Shown in pieces: positions 43,201 through 54,484 of a DNA stretch of 64,000 bases. Numbering within the stretch: position 1 is the stretch's first letter; each line of letters starts with the position of its first letter. Under the pieces are notes generated by a model. The model was not told the DNA's origin. It did not search any database and saw nothing but the letters and a program-made list of their open reading frames with translations. The DNA is from Micromussa lordhowensis (Eukaryota > Cnidaria > Anthozoa > Scleractinia > Lobophylliidae): the NCBI GenBank assembly GCA_964020085.1, contig OZ026595.1, positions 309,401 through 373,400 on the forward strand, in the 5' to 3' direction. Position numbers and translations under genes: made by a program.

Positions 43201-46200
43201 ACCTGAAATATCACAAAGCTATTGTCAAGTTATTCTGTGTGAGGCGTGCTAACCTAATGGTTAGCGCCCAGGATTCCGGGTCGAGCGGTCCTGGTTCGTG
43301 CCCGGGCTGGGGTCATTGTGTTGCCCCAACATAACTGGCACAGGGGTATGAATTGAGGGGGGGGGGGGGGGAGAGGGGGCAATGGGGGGGATCCTGCAAT
43401 GGCTGTACAAGCATTTCATCCAGGGGTGCATGTAGCAATTCTAACCACCAGGTCATATAACCCTATAGGCAAGGCTTCATTGTGTTTCTTTACTTTTTCA
43501 GAGTTCCCGGCTATAAAAGGGTAAAGAGCAATTGAAAAAGAAGACAAAGAGGAAAGGCCAATTGCGAAATCAATCACCATGGCACCTGAACAGGGCTTAG
43601 TTGCCTGGAAGGATTCCGGTACAAAAGAGGTGGGAGATGATTGTTGAAAATCTTTTAATGTTTCGGCTCTGAAAGGTAGCATTCGTTATTTGCGTGGTTC
43701 AAATTCCTCTACAATCCTAATAGGTGCTAATTCTAGAACGACAAGTAGTCATTTCCCCGTGTTAAAGCTCTCATCAAATGCAAGAACAACTTTAAGTGTG
43801 GTTATTTTACACTTGAAAACCTTTAAAAGCACCATAAAGTATGTATACAGAATGAAGTCGATACGAAGCCACGAAAGTTTATCCCCCCTAAAAGGTGAGA
43901 CAATCATGCCTGTTATAAGGGAGTCTGCTAATCTAGCTAGCGATGTGGAATAGAACGCGTAGCAGTAACTCACCACGCTGATCCTGACAGTCCTGCAGTG
44001 TACATTGCACAGCCCAACACACCCATGTCCTTGAGAGCACAGAACACGCCACTGAGGGAAACCATCGCACGGAAACCTCCACCGGAACCAAGAACAGCTA
44101 TGGAAGGCACCTGGAAATTTTGAAAAACAGGTCATCTCAGACGTTCCTTAATTAGCTATAGCACCATTTATTTGTAGTCTCATTTGATAGAAATGAAGTT
44201 GATTATAGTTATTTATCTGTGAAGTACCGTGTTCCTAAAACATTCAGGTTTTTGTTAGAACTAGTGACAGTCGTAACGATCAAAACAGCTCAAGTATTCC
44301 GCCTAAGTAAACTTAAGAGTATCTGTAATTTAATGATTGTAAAATTAATGCTCCGTCACGAAACCGTGACAAACTCTTTAAAATCTTTTTGAGCACCCTA
44401 GTAATATGTATAACATGAAACATGACGGTTTCAAGTTTCACGAGTTGGCTTAAAAAGCCTTTTTGATTTGTACTCGGGTTTAAAGATGATTTCCAGTCCA
44501 TACTGCGCAGTATACGGCAGCTTAATGTAGGCAGCGAAGTTGTTTCATCAAGTGATATGAGAAAGAACGAAGGATAATACTTCGACCTCTTCGCATCCAC
44601 AATGGCGGTTGATTTGAAACTTTGTATTTACTTCATGTTAGTAATTGCGAAATGTTTACATTTTGTGATGTTTTTCATGAAACAAAACAAAAAAACGCAA
44701 ACAAACACTCGAGAGCGTGCGCAGTACGGACTGGAATTCATATTTAAAGAGATGGCAGACTTAATTTGATGACTGCAGCTTGTTTGTTTACCTCATCAAG
44801 AGTCTGTGGCCCTCTCGTTCCAAGAAGCTTCCTCATGGCATGAAACACAACTCGTTTCCTTTTCTGAAGGAAGTAATTTTCCTCCTCAGACAGATTTGTG
44901 CTGTACCTCATGTCGTTGGGCGCAGAGCTATGAAGGAAATACGCTTAGAGATTTAAAACGTCTGTTCAAGTGAGGCAAAATTGTGGCTCTGAGTCACTCA
45001 ACTTAGAAATAGATCGTCTGTAAATAGTGACAATTTTGATGCCGATGACTTGAAGTTTTAATCCATAGGTTAAGTAAAGTTAAAGACCACTGGCAAAACG
45101 CAACGGTAAGAGAATGCACGAGGAGATGTAACACCGTTGAAGAGTTAGTGGTGATCCTCGTCCAAGACAATTGTAAAGAATGGTCAAGAATGTACGGCTT
45201 CTTGTCCGATCAACAAAGCAAGTATAATCGGATTCTCATTTTGATTCTATTTGTTTCGTTTTTAATCATAAAAGTGTACAATTTCCTCGATTGTGATTGG
45301 TTTAAAAAACTCCAATTTTCTACTAATTCACTTGCCAAGTTGTTATCGGACAGTTCAATAAGCCAATCACATTCAAAGTTGTAGCTTAAATCAGCCAATT
45401 ATATTCAAAGTTGCAGTTTAAATCAACCTATCTCAATTTCAGAGCGACATTTAACAATTTACGCCTTCTTTGTCAGTATTTTAATACAAATTTTCCCCTT
45501 CTTTCAGAACTTGGCTATTCTTCTTTTCTCGGAAATTGTGATTGTTATGATTAATTGGTAATAGGATTTTGTGTCGTCCAATTCGGTCTGTAATCATACT
45601 CAGTCGTGATGAACAAATCGGACTCCCGCTGCGCGGTCGCCCGACTTTGTTATCACTTGTATGATTACAGACCGAATTGGACTCCACTCATGTCCTATTA
45701 CCATTACTTATTTTCGCTGCTGAACTCCCAGTGTTGTGTAATGTTTCCATGTATCGACTATTTTGTTCAAATCATTTCGCCATGTATGTATTCATCTTTG
45801 AAGCATTTATTTTATGCAATACTGTATAAATAATAGCGAAACGCTTCGTTCGAATTCTACTCAATTCTCTTGTCGGTGATCATCCAAAACTTTCAATCAG
45901 GGCTTTCATCATAATTTGTCAATTTTGTGATTTTCAATAACTCTACAATTTTCGGCAATCGAGCGTGGCTAAACCTATAAGCGGACACCTTCGGGAAATG
46001 ACCTATATAATTAGCTTCTATTTATAAAGACTTTCGTGCTTGGAAAATGCTTGGAAAATATAAATATTTTCCAAGTTTTTAAAAATTCTAGAACGTTAGA
46101 TGAATGTACATCAAGGTGCAGTGATATTCTTATACTAACAGTCCTTCATGCTTGGCGTCAAAGCTTTTCGATGACCCATGGCTTCAAAACATTCTTTAGA

Positions 46201-49200
46201 AAATAGTTTCTTTTTTTTTTCTTTTGTTTTTTAGTTTCTTAGTAATCACAAGACATCCAGAAATTGGAAAATGGAACTGGCCTGGCTAACCTTACCAATT
46301 TTCAACTTTTATCTCCACATCGACCTCTGAAGACTGAAAAATTAAAACAAGTGCTTGTTGGAAGAAGAGGTTTGCTATATATATTATTTAACTATAAAAC
46401 GTTGCGTAAAACTTGTTGTTGAAAAAGTACGTGTGTTAATACCAGATTGCATCATAACCATATTTAGTGTTTGTTAGAAATTCTACGTTTATATTCACAC
46501 ACAATTTTATTCATCTTTGACTTGATAATGACCTTAACGAACATCGAAACGTCGACACAAAATTTAGTTTAACTTTTTTAAAGTTTTAACCAGATGGCTT
46601 AAAGGTTCTGAACATTTTTTTCGCAATGTTTCATGGTTAAATTAAATAATTGTTAATAGCAAATAGCCCAGATGGAGATTGTCTTTTAGTTAGGTTAGCT
46701 CAAACAGATTAGCTCTAACTGGCTAGCCCGAACTATTATGTAATAACTATAAGTAAAGCGAATATTTTACCAAACCTGCTAAGATGTAAAATGATTGAAA
46801 ATATATGTGACAAATCTGAGTTAATTTTAATGTTGTGTGAAATTCACTTAAACACACTGATCACTATTGTTGTTTAGTTATTAGAATATGAATGGCAAGA
46901 TATGAAGAGTTGGTTAATCGGCCGGTATCATGGTGCAGGGTAAATCCGAGGGTAAATAAAGTAATGTATGTATGTATATGGGTAAAGCGGACAATTGTAA
47001 CCAATACCTTGCGAAAAACGAAGGTTTTCTGATAAACTTTTTCAAGCTCCAAATCATTGAGGTTCAATGTCTGAGGATGTCCCACGATATCACTACTTAG
47101 CGTATCATGATCCATCAGAGTGATGTCTGAGGAGAAGAAAGGTATCTCAACAAGAGAAAAAACAACAATATTGACAACAACAACAACAATATTGACAACA
47201 ACAACAACAGCAGCAGCAGCAGCAGTCTGTAGTGATTATCGGGAGAAACCTCAGCCTTGCATTGAGTGCTAGGCTTCCAGATGTCCAGAAGAAAGTTGTG
47301 ATTTTGAAAAAAACGGATTCCTTAGAGACAGAATACAACAATCCTTTTTCTGAATAATTCCCCTGACTCGAATTATTTCCAGTCCTTCTCCATTAAAAGT
47401 TACTCGAGAATATAAAGCACTTCTTATTCAATAAAACGTTAATTTATGACATTTATGTAGGTGTGCTCACCTAAATTGTTTTCCACATCCGGGTTAAGAA
47501 GGAATTGGAACTCTTCCTCCCAGATTGGGTTAGCAGTGTTTTTCTTCACTTTGGTTTTTCTCTTTCCATTTGGTGCTGTACTAATAAACAACTTTACATA
47601 CGGATCAGGAGTGTCCACTGGAAGAGAGAAAGAACCGTCACTCTTTTGGTAGGTCAGTCAGTCAGTCAGCACGGTGAGTCAGTCAGTGAATTAGCGAGTC
47701 AGTCAGTGAATCAGTCAGTGGGTTAGTCAGTCAGTCAATAAGTCAGTGAGTCAGTCAGTGGGCCAGTGAGTGAGTCGGTCAGTGAGTCAGTAAGTCAATG
47801 GGTCGTGAATCAGTGAGTCAGTGAGTCAATCAGTCAGTGAGTAAGTCAATCATGCAGTCAGTATGTCAGTCAGTCTCGAGTCAGTGAGTCATTCAGTTAG
47901 TCAGTCATTCGCTTGGTAAGCCAGTCATTCAGTCGATCGGTTGCTTGGTGAAGGACGCAGACAGGTAGATGACGACAAACAGATAGACAGACAGACAGAT
48001 AAACAGACAGTCCAGGTGTGTCTCGGTGAGGGTCAGCTAGTCAGTCAGATTTGTTCATCCCTTAGTATACTAGTGAGTGCTCTTAAAATCTATGGACACG
48101 GAAAACGGCACAGAGCCATACACTGCTAGTAAGCCAATTTAAGAAGTAATGACAAATACTTACAAATATCATTTAAGGTACCGAGTGTGATGTTCCTTCC
48201 GCGCAGCACTTTTATTCTGAGACTTAAACAGGGACGATGGCAAGCCTGGTAGGAATCAACAAACAATTTATAATAATCTAAGATACGGGTAAAGGTGTTC
48301 AATTTCATTTCAATTAGTTCTTGAGTATGCTTACGTTAAGGTGGCTAAAAACAGTTTCCAGCAGTTACATTTTGATGGGTCATTATAACCACTATTTATC
48401 ACGCATTTGATGCTTCAATCATTGTATTAAAAAAACTGCCTAATCACTGACGAACACATTGTTATCATTTTCGTGACACAATAGGTTACCATAGCAACAG
48501 TCATGACCTGCTAAAAACACGTACCCTTTATTACAGCTTTAGGGGCTTATAATTCAAAAAGGGCGCGGTGAAATGTTTTATATTATCAAAGTTTAATTAG
48601 CATCATAAGACGCAACTTTTGGCAAAGTTTAAAAAAAATCTGTACATAGGGTTCGGAGCCATCTAAGTTTTGAAACTTTAAGGTGGCTCTGAACCCTATA
48701 AACAGAATTGTTTCAAACTTAGCCAAAAGCTGTATCTTTAGTGGTTATATACGACCCATCAAAATCTAAGTCCTGGAAACTGTTTTGAGCGACCTTAAAT
48801 TCTTTGCGTTGTAAGTTTAATGTGACATGCAATTTGTCAGATGCCGTGCACTCAAATAGTGAATTCAGACACTAAACATGGAATCAGTTAGAGGCTTTCA
48901 AAGGCATATTTTCTAATTTGATCTGTTGGGATTTTTTAGCTATACGGGAGTTATTTTCCTTACGTAAACCAGCACATAGACTTGGCATGTATTCAGCGCA
49001 GGTTGTACAGGAGTTTGAAAAAACCATTAAAAAATATATATATATTGTTAACCATACATTAATGTGATGTTTGAATTTGTCTCATTAATTTGATTTTTTT
49101 AATTCATTAATACAATCAGTATTATTAAGAACTGGATCATTGTATAATTCAGTTCCAGCTTTCATTGGCTTAGCCATCATGATCATGGTATATCAGCAAT

Positions 49201-51023
49201 CGTACCATGCTTTACAAATATGGTAAGCGTATGTGTAATTTCTGGAAGCATTTTTCTTTTAATAAAACAGTTACCCCACTTATGCTTGCGGGATATGAGA
49301 TGCTTATGTGCTATTTCCCTCATGGTCTGTCTGTCATCTCATATCCAATGTGCACATGGAATAAGTGTTAATTATCTGCGGGCTTCATAACAAGAGCTAG
49401 GCTTACTTGGAAATCCACTCAATTTGTAGCTATTGTGATTCTGCTTTAATATAGTAAACTTGTATATTGGGAAATATGGAACTGAAATATTGAATATTGA
49501 CTGATTGCCTGGCAAACTTACTGACTGACTGATTCTTTGATTGATTGCTAGATTGATAGATTGATCGATTGATTGAATGATTGAGAGATCTCTACACTCT
49601 AGTAACATAAATATAAATCTCAAACATTCGCAAAATTATTGAATACATTTACAGTACCGCAGCATCTCATTTACTGTATCGTAACTACAATACAATAAAT
49701 GGAACCTACATGGGCCCTTTGCGTAAATGGCGCCTAAATTTGAATAACAATACTTATACATCCTAAGCCTCACGTTCACGTGAAAAATCCTTTGTCTGAA
49801 AACGTGAGCCCGAGGCTAAGGATGTATCAAGTATTGTTATTCAAATTTAGGCGCCATTTATGCAAAGGGTCTATGGGCACACACTGTGAGCCTGTTTTTG
49901 TAAAAAGCACCCTATTCTCTACAACACGTTCTATTGCCTTTTTCTAGTATCATTGACATATATGCTAAGTTAACTTGTGAGTTAAGAGATTAGGATTATT
50001 TTAAAATTCAATTACAAGCCATTTATAATAAGGGCTTATTTTAACTTAAAAGTCTTAGTTTCATTCATTTTTTCAAGATAATTCACATGCACGCACTGCG
50101 GACCTATTTTTCTAGTTGTTATCAAGTCTACTTCCAACGCTTTGTAAATCAATCAACTGGATCACTGAATCAGCGCTTTGTAAATCAATCAACTGAAGCT
50201 GACGGGAGAATCTGTCGAGACATGTCTTTGAAACTAAAGCTTTGTCTTAAAGTTTCTATCCGTGATAGTTGAATCGGGCTGTTCCTTCGTCAGCTATCCC
50301 GCGATAGAAGTCTCGAGCTCATAATGTAATTGTTAAATAGAGAGAGAGTGTAACTTCGTAGCTTTAAAAATCAAAGAAACTGTCGGGAAAAAGATCTTTG
50401 AAATGCCTCGAAGAAAAGGTAATTGGTTCGTCACGAATAATTTCGGATCGTATGCCATCGAGTGAGACCTACAAACTGATTGCGGTGCTGGGACTGCTCA
50501 GTAGGCACTAGAAACCATCTTTAACTGAAGATAAAAGAATCGAACAGATTCTGCACACATCATATAGCACAAAAAATTGACACGATTCAGCATGTGAGTT
50601 TTCGTTGCCGACAACAATCTACCTAACCACAAGTTATCACAGCCGTAGGGACGAATTGAATAGGGAACTTAATTAAGAAACACGACGCCGAGGAGAACGT
50701 CGATTAAAAAATGAGTTTATATTTTACCTACGAATCTCGCGGTGCCCTAAAGTCATTTACTTTTATCACCGTGAAACCATTAGAAAACTGAATCTAGGAC
50801 ACAGCGATAAATTAGAAATAAGAAATGAAAAAATTAGCCTTCTCCAGACAACGCAGAATTTGGTCATTTCACGTTGTTGTTTTGCAGAGGACGGCAAGGA
50901 AATGTGTCAAGAATTATAACGCACGTGCACAGCCATTGTTCTCGTCATTAAACCTCTTGCTTAGCGACGTTTCCGTTGCCGTCGTGTTTTTCTCAGAGAA
51001 CATACCTGATATTTCGCGGCCAT
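37208..51023 (-). CDS. PLA2G4A: Cytosolic phospholipase A2 (C2-type) with C-terminal CaaX motif
   Basis: This is a complete minus-strand gene, 15 exons, 725 aa: 51006-51023, 48164-48245, 47471-47617, 47008-47126, 46296-46333, 44792-44927, 43974-44110, 42980-43202, 42688-42805, 41697-41837, 41029-41142, 39418-39654, 38819-39006, 38387-38576 and 37208-37497. Every junction is GT/AG and phase-consistent. It cleaves the sn-2 fatty acid (arachidonate) of membrane phospholipids. The N-terminal C2 domain (about 10-130) has the Ca-loop DTPDPYV and LMDHD. The catalytic domain has GSGGGFRAM (Arg194), GLSGS (nucleophile Ser222), GIWGSAF, an acidic linker (about 425-445), VDSGLAFNSPYP and SFDFSAR (Asp553). 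Human cPLA2-alpha is 749 aa with the same order. The last four residues are CILL after another Cys, a prenylation box absent from human cPLA2-alpha. Subtype assignment among PLA2G4 paralogues is by overall resemblance. Confidence 0.95.
37745..38120. mobile_element. 376-bp near-perfect palindromic MITE in last cPLA2 intron
   Basis: The element begins TTTAAAGGGGCTCAGTCACG and ends with its inverse (CGTGACTGAGCCCCTTTAAA). The arms of about 185 bp meet at 37919-37930 (TTTAGCTAAA) with almost no loop and only a handful of mismatches, for example in GGATGGAGAAGATTGACACG / TGTCAATCTTCTCCATCC. It lies within the intron between exons 38387-38576 and 37208-37497. The two terminal cPLA2 exons flank it. 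Confidence 0.85.
42321..42410. repeat. Short hairpin in cPLA2 intron
   Basis: TTAACCTGAGTATCAGGCTT at the left is inverted at the right (AGGCCTGATACTCAGGTTA), and both arms are bordered by CGCTCACG. About 50 bp of purine-rich loop separates them. It lies between exons 41697-41837 and 42688-42805. Confidence 0.55.
43240..43480 (+). repeat. tRNA-derived SINE, diverged copy
   Basis: This has a clear tRNA-like head: box A TAACCTAATGGTTAGCGCC and box B GGTTCGTGCCCGGGC, followed by the family phrase GGGGTCATTGTGTTG. The body is diverged, contains a run of G at about 43361-43372, and ends with TCATCCAGGGGTGCATGTAG, a remnant of the core. It lies in the cPLA2 intron between exons 42980-43202 and 43974-44110. 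It is not a functional tRNA gene because no acceptor-stem pairing is visible. Confidence 0.6.
45551..45706. repeat. Hairpin MITE in cPLA2 intron
   Basis: The left arm TAATTGGTAATAGGAT... GTCCAATTCGGTCTGTAATC is inverted at the right (GATTACAGACCGAATTGGAC ... ATCCTATTACC-like). A GCGCGG-containing loop separates the arms. A single diverged arm is at about 37098-37185. It is similar in style to 26702-26843. Confidence 0.6.
47160..47225. repeat. (CAA)n/(CAG)n microsatellite in cPLA2 intron
   Basis: ACAACAACAACAACAATATTGACA is repeated and ends in six CAG units. It lies between exon 47008-47126 and exon 47471-47617, so it is intronic. The Cys-rich minus-strand frame over it is an artefact. Confidence 0.8.
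47643..47940. repeat. Degenerate GTCA/GTGA tetranucleotide array in cPLA2 intron
   Basis: About 300 bp is built from AGTC and AGTG tetranucleotides (for example TCAGTCAGTCAGTCAG, GTGAGTCAGTCAGTGAAT). It then runs into AGACAGACAG units near 47980-48010. It starts 26 bp from exon 47471-47617 and fills most of the intron up to exon 48164-48245. There is no coding content. Confidence 0.85.
48336..48798. mobile_element. TTAA-type MITE family 2, copy 2 plus abutting inverted partial copy
   Basis: Copy 2 (48336-48669) starts TTAAGGTGGCTAAAAACAG and shares GATGGGTCATTATAACC, GGTTACCATAGCAACAG and AATTAGCATCATAAGACGC with 34452-34776. Directly after it, 48678-48798 is an inverted, internally deleted copy: TTAAGGTGGCTCTGAACCC to GCGACCTTAA. 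The pair lies in the first intron of cPLA2. Confidence 0.7.
49500..49585. repeat. GATT-rich simple repeat
   Basis: Irregular GATT/GACT units (TTGATTGATTGCTAGATTGA and similar) occupy this stretch. A similar, shorter tract is at 6727-6762. Both are intronic simple sequence. Confidence 0.7.
49708..49877. repeat. Hairpin MITE with GGGCCCTTTGC ends
   Basis: CCTTTGCGTAAATGGCGCCT ... AATAACAATACTT is mirrored at the right (CAAGTATTGTTATTCAAATT ... TGGCGCCATTTATGCAAAGG-like order). The short loop carries CACGTGAAAAAT. It lies in the first intron of cPLA2. Confidence 0.65.
50403..50418 (+). CDS. Candidate first coding exon of FANK1
   Basis: A 16-nt exon, ATGCCTCGAAGAAAAG, encodes MPRRK plus one base and ends at a donor GTAATT in phase 1. 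The first certain FANK1 exon (59073) begins in phase 1, so joining gives MPRRKAPEKPAPPVVGKV. This is close in length to the vertebrate N-terminus before PPVVGKV. The weak points are the distance (8.6 kb, with a gap between) and the tiny size. It would place the FANK1 start within the first intron of the oppositely oriented cPLA2 gene. Confidence 0.4.
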
Positions 51024-51603
51024 TCTAACTTGAAAAATGGACTTGTGATGCGTGGCGTGTCCAAACCAGGTGAATTAAAACTGATTATTGCGTGTGAGCT
51101 ACTGTTTATCAGTTTCGTACCAGACGATACGTGACCCGAAACGAAAAACAGAAATTTAGTCAAAAATGAAGTGATAAAATACATAAACTAGATATCGAGT
51201 TTAGTTAGAGAATTAACTAAAGCTGACCCAACTGGGTGGTCTAAATGCTACAGACGTAACTGTTTTCATTTCTATTTTGCAGTTTGGCAATGTTTGGCGT
51301 GAATAGCGTTGTTGCTGATTAACTTTCATGACGTACCCGCCATGACCCTTCTCGACGACCCAGAGTATCATTAGAAATTTGATTTGCTAATCATTCACGG
51401 TTCTTCACTTGCTTGTGTTGGTTTGCGGCTGCGAAAGTTATGCACAAGTGGACTCAAGTTCCCTCGGCGCGCGACATACCATGCACAGAACAGGAATCAT
51501 TCATTTCAAGTTTTTTCTTAGTACTAAGGACTTGGTGCATTTGCCAAAAAACATCTAAACAAAACTGAAGTATTATTTCCGTTGTTTTTCATAATTTCAA
51601 TAG

Positions 51604-51830
51604 AAAGTTTTAAATAGAAACAAGGGTCGTAGTGACGTACGAAGGTACCAAGGAAAGCTATGAATAGAAGCAAGTGTCGTACTAACCTAGTAAAAAAAGA
51701 TATGAATAGAAACAAGTGTAGTACTAACGTACCAAGGAAAGCTATGAATAGAAACAAGGGTCGTAGTGACGTACTAAGGTACCAAGGAAAGCTATGAATA
51801 GGAAAAGGATCGTACTAACGTACTAAGGAG
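51604..51830. repeat. Tandem repeat of about 50-60 bp
   Basis: Four imperfect units each contain AGCTATGAATAGAAACAAG(G/T)GT, CGTA(G/C)T(G/A)ACGTAC and ACCAAGGAAAGC. The minus-strand frame made of FLFIAFLG repeats comes from the array. No function is apparent. Confidence 0.7.
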
Positions 51831-52260
51831 AGTTCATTTGGTGAAAAGTGCGATTAATTGCACTACCGTAGTAATTTACTTGGTGACTTGTGGCCGTACT
51901 AACGTAATAAAAAAGCTTTAAATTCCCTCTTAGTTAAGATCACTGAACATTATATTAATACATACCATTTCTGTGTAGCTCGATATGTTGGTGGGAATTT
52001 AATTTGGCTGACTGCAGCTGCCAATTTTGTATTTTGGTTTGGGTTCGTGATAACAAATTTTCGCCGATCGTCGAAGCCCTGTCTGGAATCCGGCCTGGTT
52101 TACGTATTAAGTGGTCTCTCAGAATAAGCGTTACAGACTTCCGTGCGACCATTAAATACTAATTAAAGCATGCAATTTATAAGAACCAGGACGTACTTTA
52201 ATGACTCTAACTGTTGTTTTATCATTTTGGGTATGTGGATATGGGAAATTACATTTAAGG

Positions 52261-52436
52261 AATAGAGCACTTTTTCCGTGTTTACATAGGCTCATCTAAA
52301 CACGAGGAGGGCTGGGAGAATTTGAGAGAGTCATACAAACCCGACAAGTAGTCGAGAGTTTGCATAACTTTCGAGAATTTCCCAAACCTCTGAGTGTTTA
52401 GATGAGGCTATGTAAACACTGAAAAAGGGCTCTATT
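52261..52436. repeat. Hairpin MITE with AATAGAGC ends
   Basis: AATAGAGCACTTTTTCCGTG / TTTACATAGGCTCATCTAAA is inverted at the right (TTTAGATGAGGCTATGTAAA / CACTGAAAAAGGGCTCTATT). The core carries GGGAGAATTTGAGAG / CGAGAATTTCCC. It is intergenic, between cPLA2 and the EGF exon. Confidence 0.7.
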
Positions 52437-53099
52437 GCGTTTATAACATAATTCTTAAAAATACGCGCGAATCTAAAACGTCACAACCGTGTTTACATTC
52501 TCTCATGTAAACACACCTATCGACTAATGATAGCGCGCGTAGTGGCTCGGTTATTTTATAAATATCTGCATTCAGTATACTAATACTGTTACTTCCACTA
52601 GTTACAATAAAAATATCCTACAACTCTTGAGTTAGTGAGTAATGCAAGTAACGTTAATAATCATTCGATGCATTTTTCCCTTCCTTTTCATTGGCCGAGA
52701 GGCCACCACGTGACCTGCAAATAACTGCCTACAAATAATGGTCTGCTCATGCGTAGTACTGTCGAAATGTGTTTTGCTGCAAATAATATTCTGCTCATGC
52801 GTAATTGCTCATGCGTAATTGCGCTCTCGTGTGAAAAATGGCAGATCGCTTCTGGTTAGGGTTAACCCTCTCTTCAGAGAGCGATTTAAATATGAAAACA
52901 AAACTGGTAGTCGAATGATTATTGAACAATTATTGAACCTGGTTATGCAAATACACGATTCACCATATTAAGATTGGAATTTGAAAATCTGTACCCAAAT
53001 CGGGCTGAAAGTATTTTATTTTGTTCCAGCAGTCTATTGGTAATCCAAATCTTTTTTGTTACACCGTACCTTACCTCACCTTACAAAACTAAACAATCT

Positions 53100-53590
53100 T
53101 CCACAATAGAGTCAATTGACAGGTTTGCCGGAAGGGCGACGGCAACACCGTCTTTCTTTTGTATTTAAATGTATGCATGGGTTAATTGAATGCAAATTCA
53201 ATTTTACGCACTTAAATTTAAGGGAAAGCCACTCTTATAATACTAGGCACGGAGATGAAATTGAAATGCCTAAATCTCGGTGCCAGTGGGGGCAACAAGA
53301 CTGGCTTATCAAGCGATACACGAGTGGAACGCTCTCCCAGGGTCTTCAAGAGATGCGAATAGCCTAGATTTATTTAGAAGCTCGTTTAAAATCTGTTTTA
53401 TCAAATTTTATCATTTTATGAACTAGATTTTATTGTATTTGTATACGTTTTAGACTTAACAAGTTTTAGCTACTGTATATCTACAATGTTAACTTTTACT
53501 CAGGACCAGCCCACGAAACTACCTGAGGGTGAAGTTGCCTCCTGGCTAAGATATTTTATTATTATTGTTATTATTATTATTATTTAAAAA
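53100..53590 (+). mobile_element. LINE 3' end: C-terminal fragment of a reverse-transcriptase ORF
   Basis: The plus strand encodes the tail that follows the RT domain of CR1/L2/Jockey-like retrotransposons: a FVFKCMHGLI stretch, then SYNTRHGDEIEMP and WGQQ, in the usual order. Frameshifts separate the upstream part (ESIDRFAGRAT at about 53110) and the last part. The 3' flank ends with a (TTA)n/(TAT)n tail at 53552-53585 and an A-run. It is a 5'-truncated, dead copy. Confidence 0.75.
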
Positions 53591-53746
53591 AAAATAGGAA
53601 GTCATACTAAAATGGGTTACCTTAATTAAATAACGGATACCACTCTCTCCCTTTCTCCCTCCACCTTAGAATTTTGCCTGGTATTGGTTCAGTTTTCCAG
53701 TTAAGCTATTTACTGTTTAACATGTTCAAACACACATTTAACTTAC

Positions 53747-53861
53747 CTGATTGACAGTAGCTACCAGTGAATCCCGCTGCACATACACACTGATACGTGT
53801 CTTGTTCCAAGTCTGAGTAACAGCGGGAATTAACAGGACACTCAGCGTCTGAGCAGGGATT
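53747..53861 (-). CDS. Orphan EGF-like domain exon
   Basis: A 115-nt minus-strand exon encodes 38 residues of one EGF-like module: NPCSD ... CPVNSRCYSD ... YQCVCAAGFTGSYCQS. It has all six Cys in order and the GF-x-G-x-x-C ending. It has a good donor (AATCAG|GTAAGT) and an acceptor (CGAAAG|AATCC). It ends in phase 1, whereas the next downstream minus-strand coding exons (cPLA2, 51006 and 48164) need other phases, so it does not fuse directly to cPLA2. It is probably one exon of a secreted or membrane protein whose other exons I cannot see, or a stray copied exon. Confidence 0.7.
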
Positions 53862-54241
53862 CTTTCGTTGAAATGAAACAAGAAAAAAATGTTCATGAGA
53901 GTAGTGAACCGATATTGATCAACCTAGTTTACACGCTGCTTACTGACCGTGAAAGTCTTGACACTGCGGTATGTTTTGTGAACCAGCATGCAATGAAATG
54001 CACTTGGTTATTTTTTAAATCTTAGCCAGATGCGTCATACCTTTGTTCCACCACTTACAAACCCTTGTTTTGTAGTCCAGTCCAGAGGATAGCATCAGAG
54101 TCACTCAGCTCACGCACGTGACCACTACCCTCCTTTGGACCCAAGTTGTATGATTGACACGTGATTTCCATAAAGTACTTCCGCTGATGTCGCCCTCGGA
54201 GTTCTGATCACGTTATTTGTAAGAGCCTTGTTTACAGCGCC

Positions 54242-54484
54242 CAAGTTGTTGTCGCCATGTTATTAGAGAATTGGCTCATGCTTTTAGCTGTGCGTATATC
54301 GAGTTATGGATGCACTTGGGAAGTTTGGAGAGCACGAAAGAAGCGTAAGAGCTTCTCAGGACGATAGCCGAGAGCAACTCTAGCTTCTTAGTGCTCTCCA
54401 AACTTCCCAAGTGCATCCATAACTCGATATAAGCACAGCTAAAAGCATGAACCAATTCTTTAATAACATGGCGACAACAACTTG
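54242..54484. repeat. Hairpin MITE, family 3, full copy
   Basis: Arms of about 100 bp: CAAGTTGTTGTCGCCATGTT, TTAGAGAATTGGCTCATGCT, TATCGAGTTATGGATGCACT, then GGGAAGTTTGGAGAGCAC, all repeated in inverse to the right end CAACAACTTG. The short loop holds CTTCTCAGGACGATAGC. It shares the arms with the truncated copy at 29966-30144. Confidence 0.8.

Noticed and set aside
43240..43330. Functional tRNA gene
   Set aside because: Box A and box B are present, but the ends do not pair into an acceptor stem and the sequence runs on into a SINE body.
53747..53861. Fusion of the EGF exon onto the N-terminus of cPLA2
   Set aside because: The EGF exon ends in phase 1, whereas the C2 exon at 48164-48245 starts in phase 0. 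The 18-nt exon at 51006-51023 (MAAKYQ) joins the C2 exon in perfect phase and supplies the start codon.
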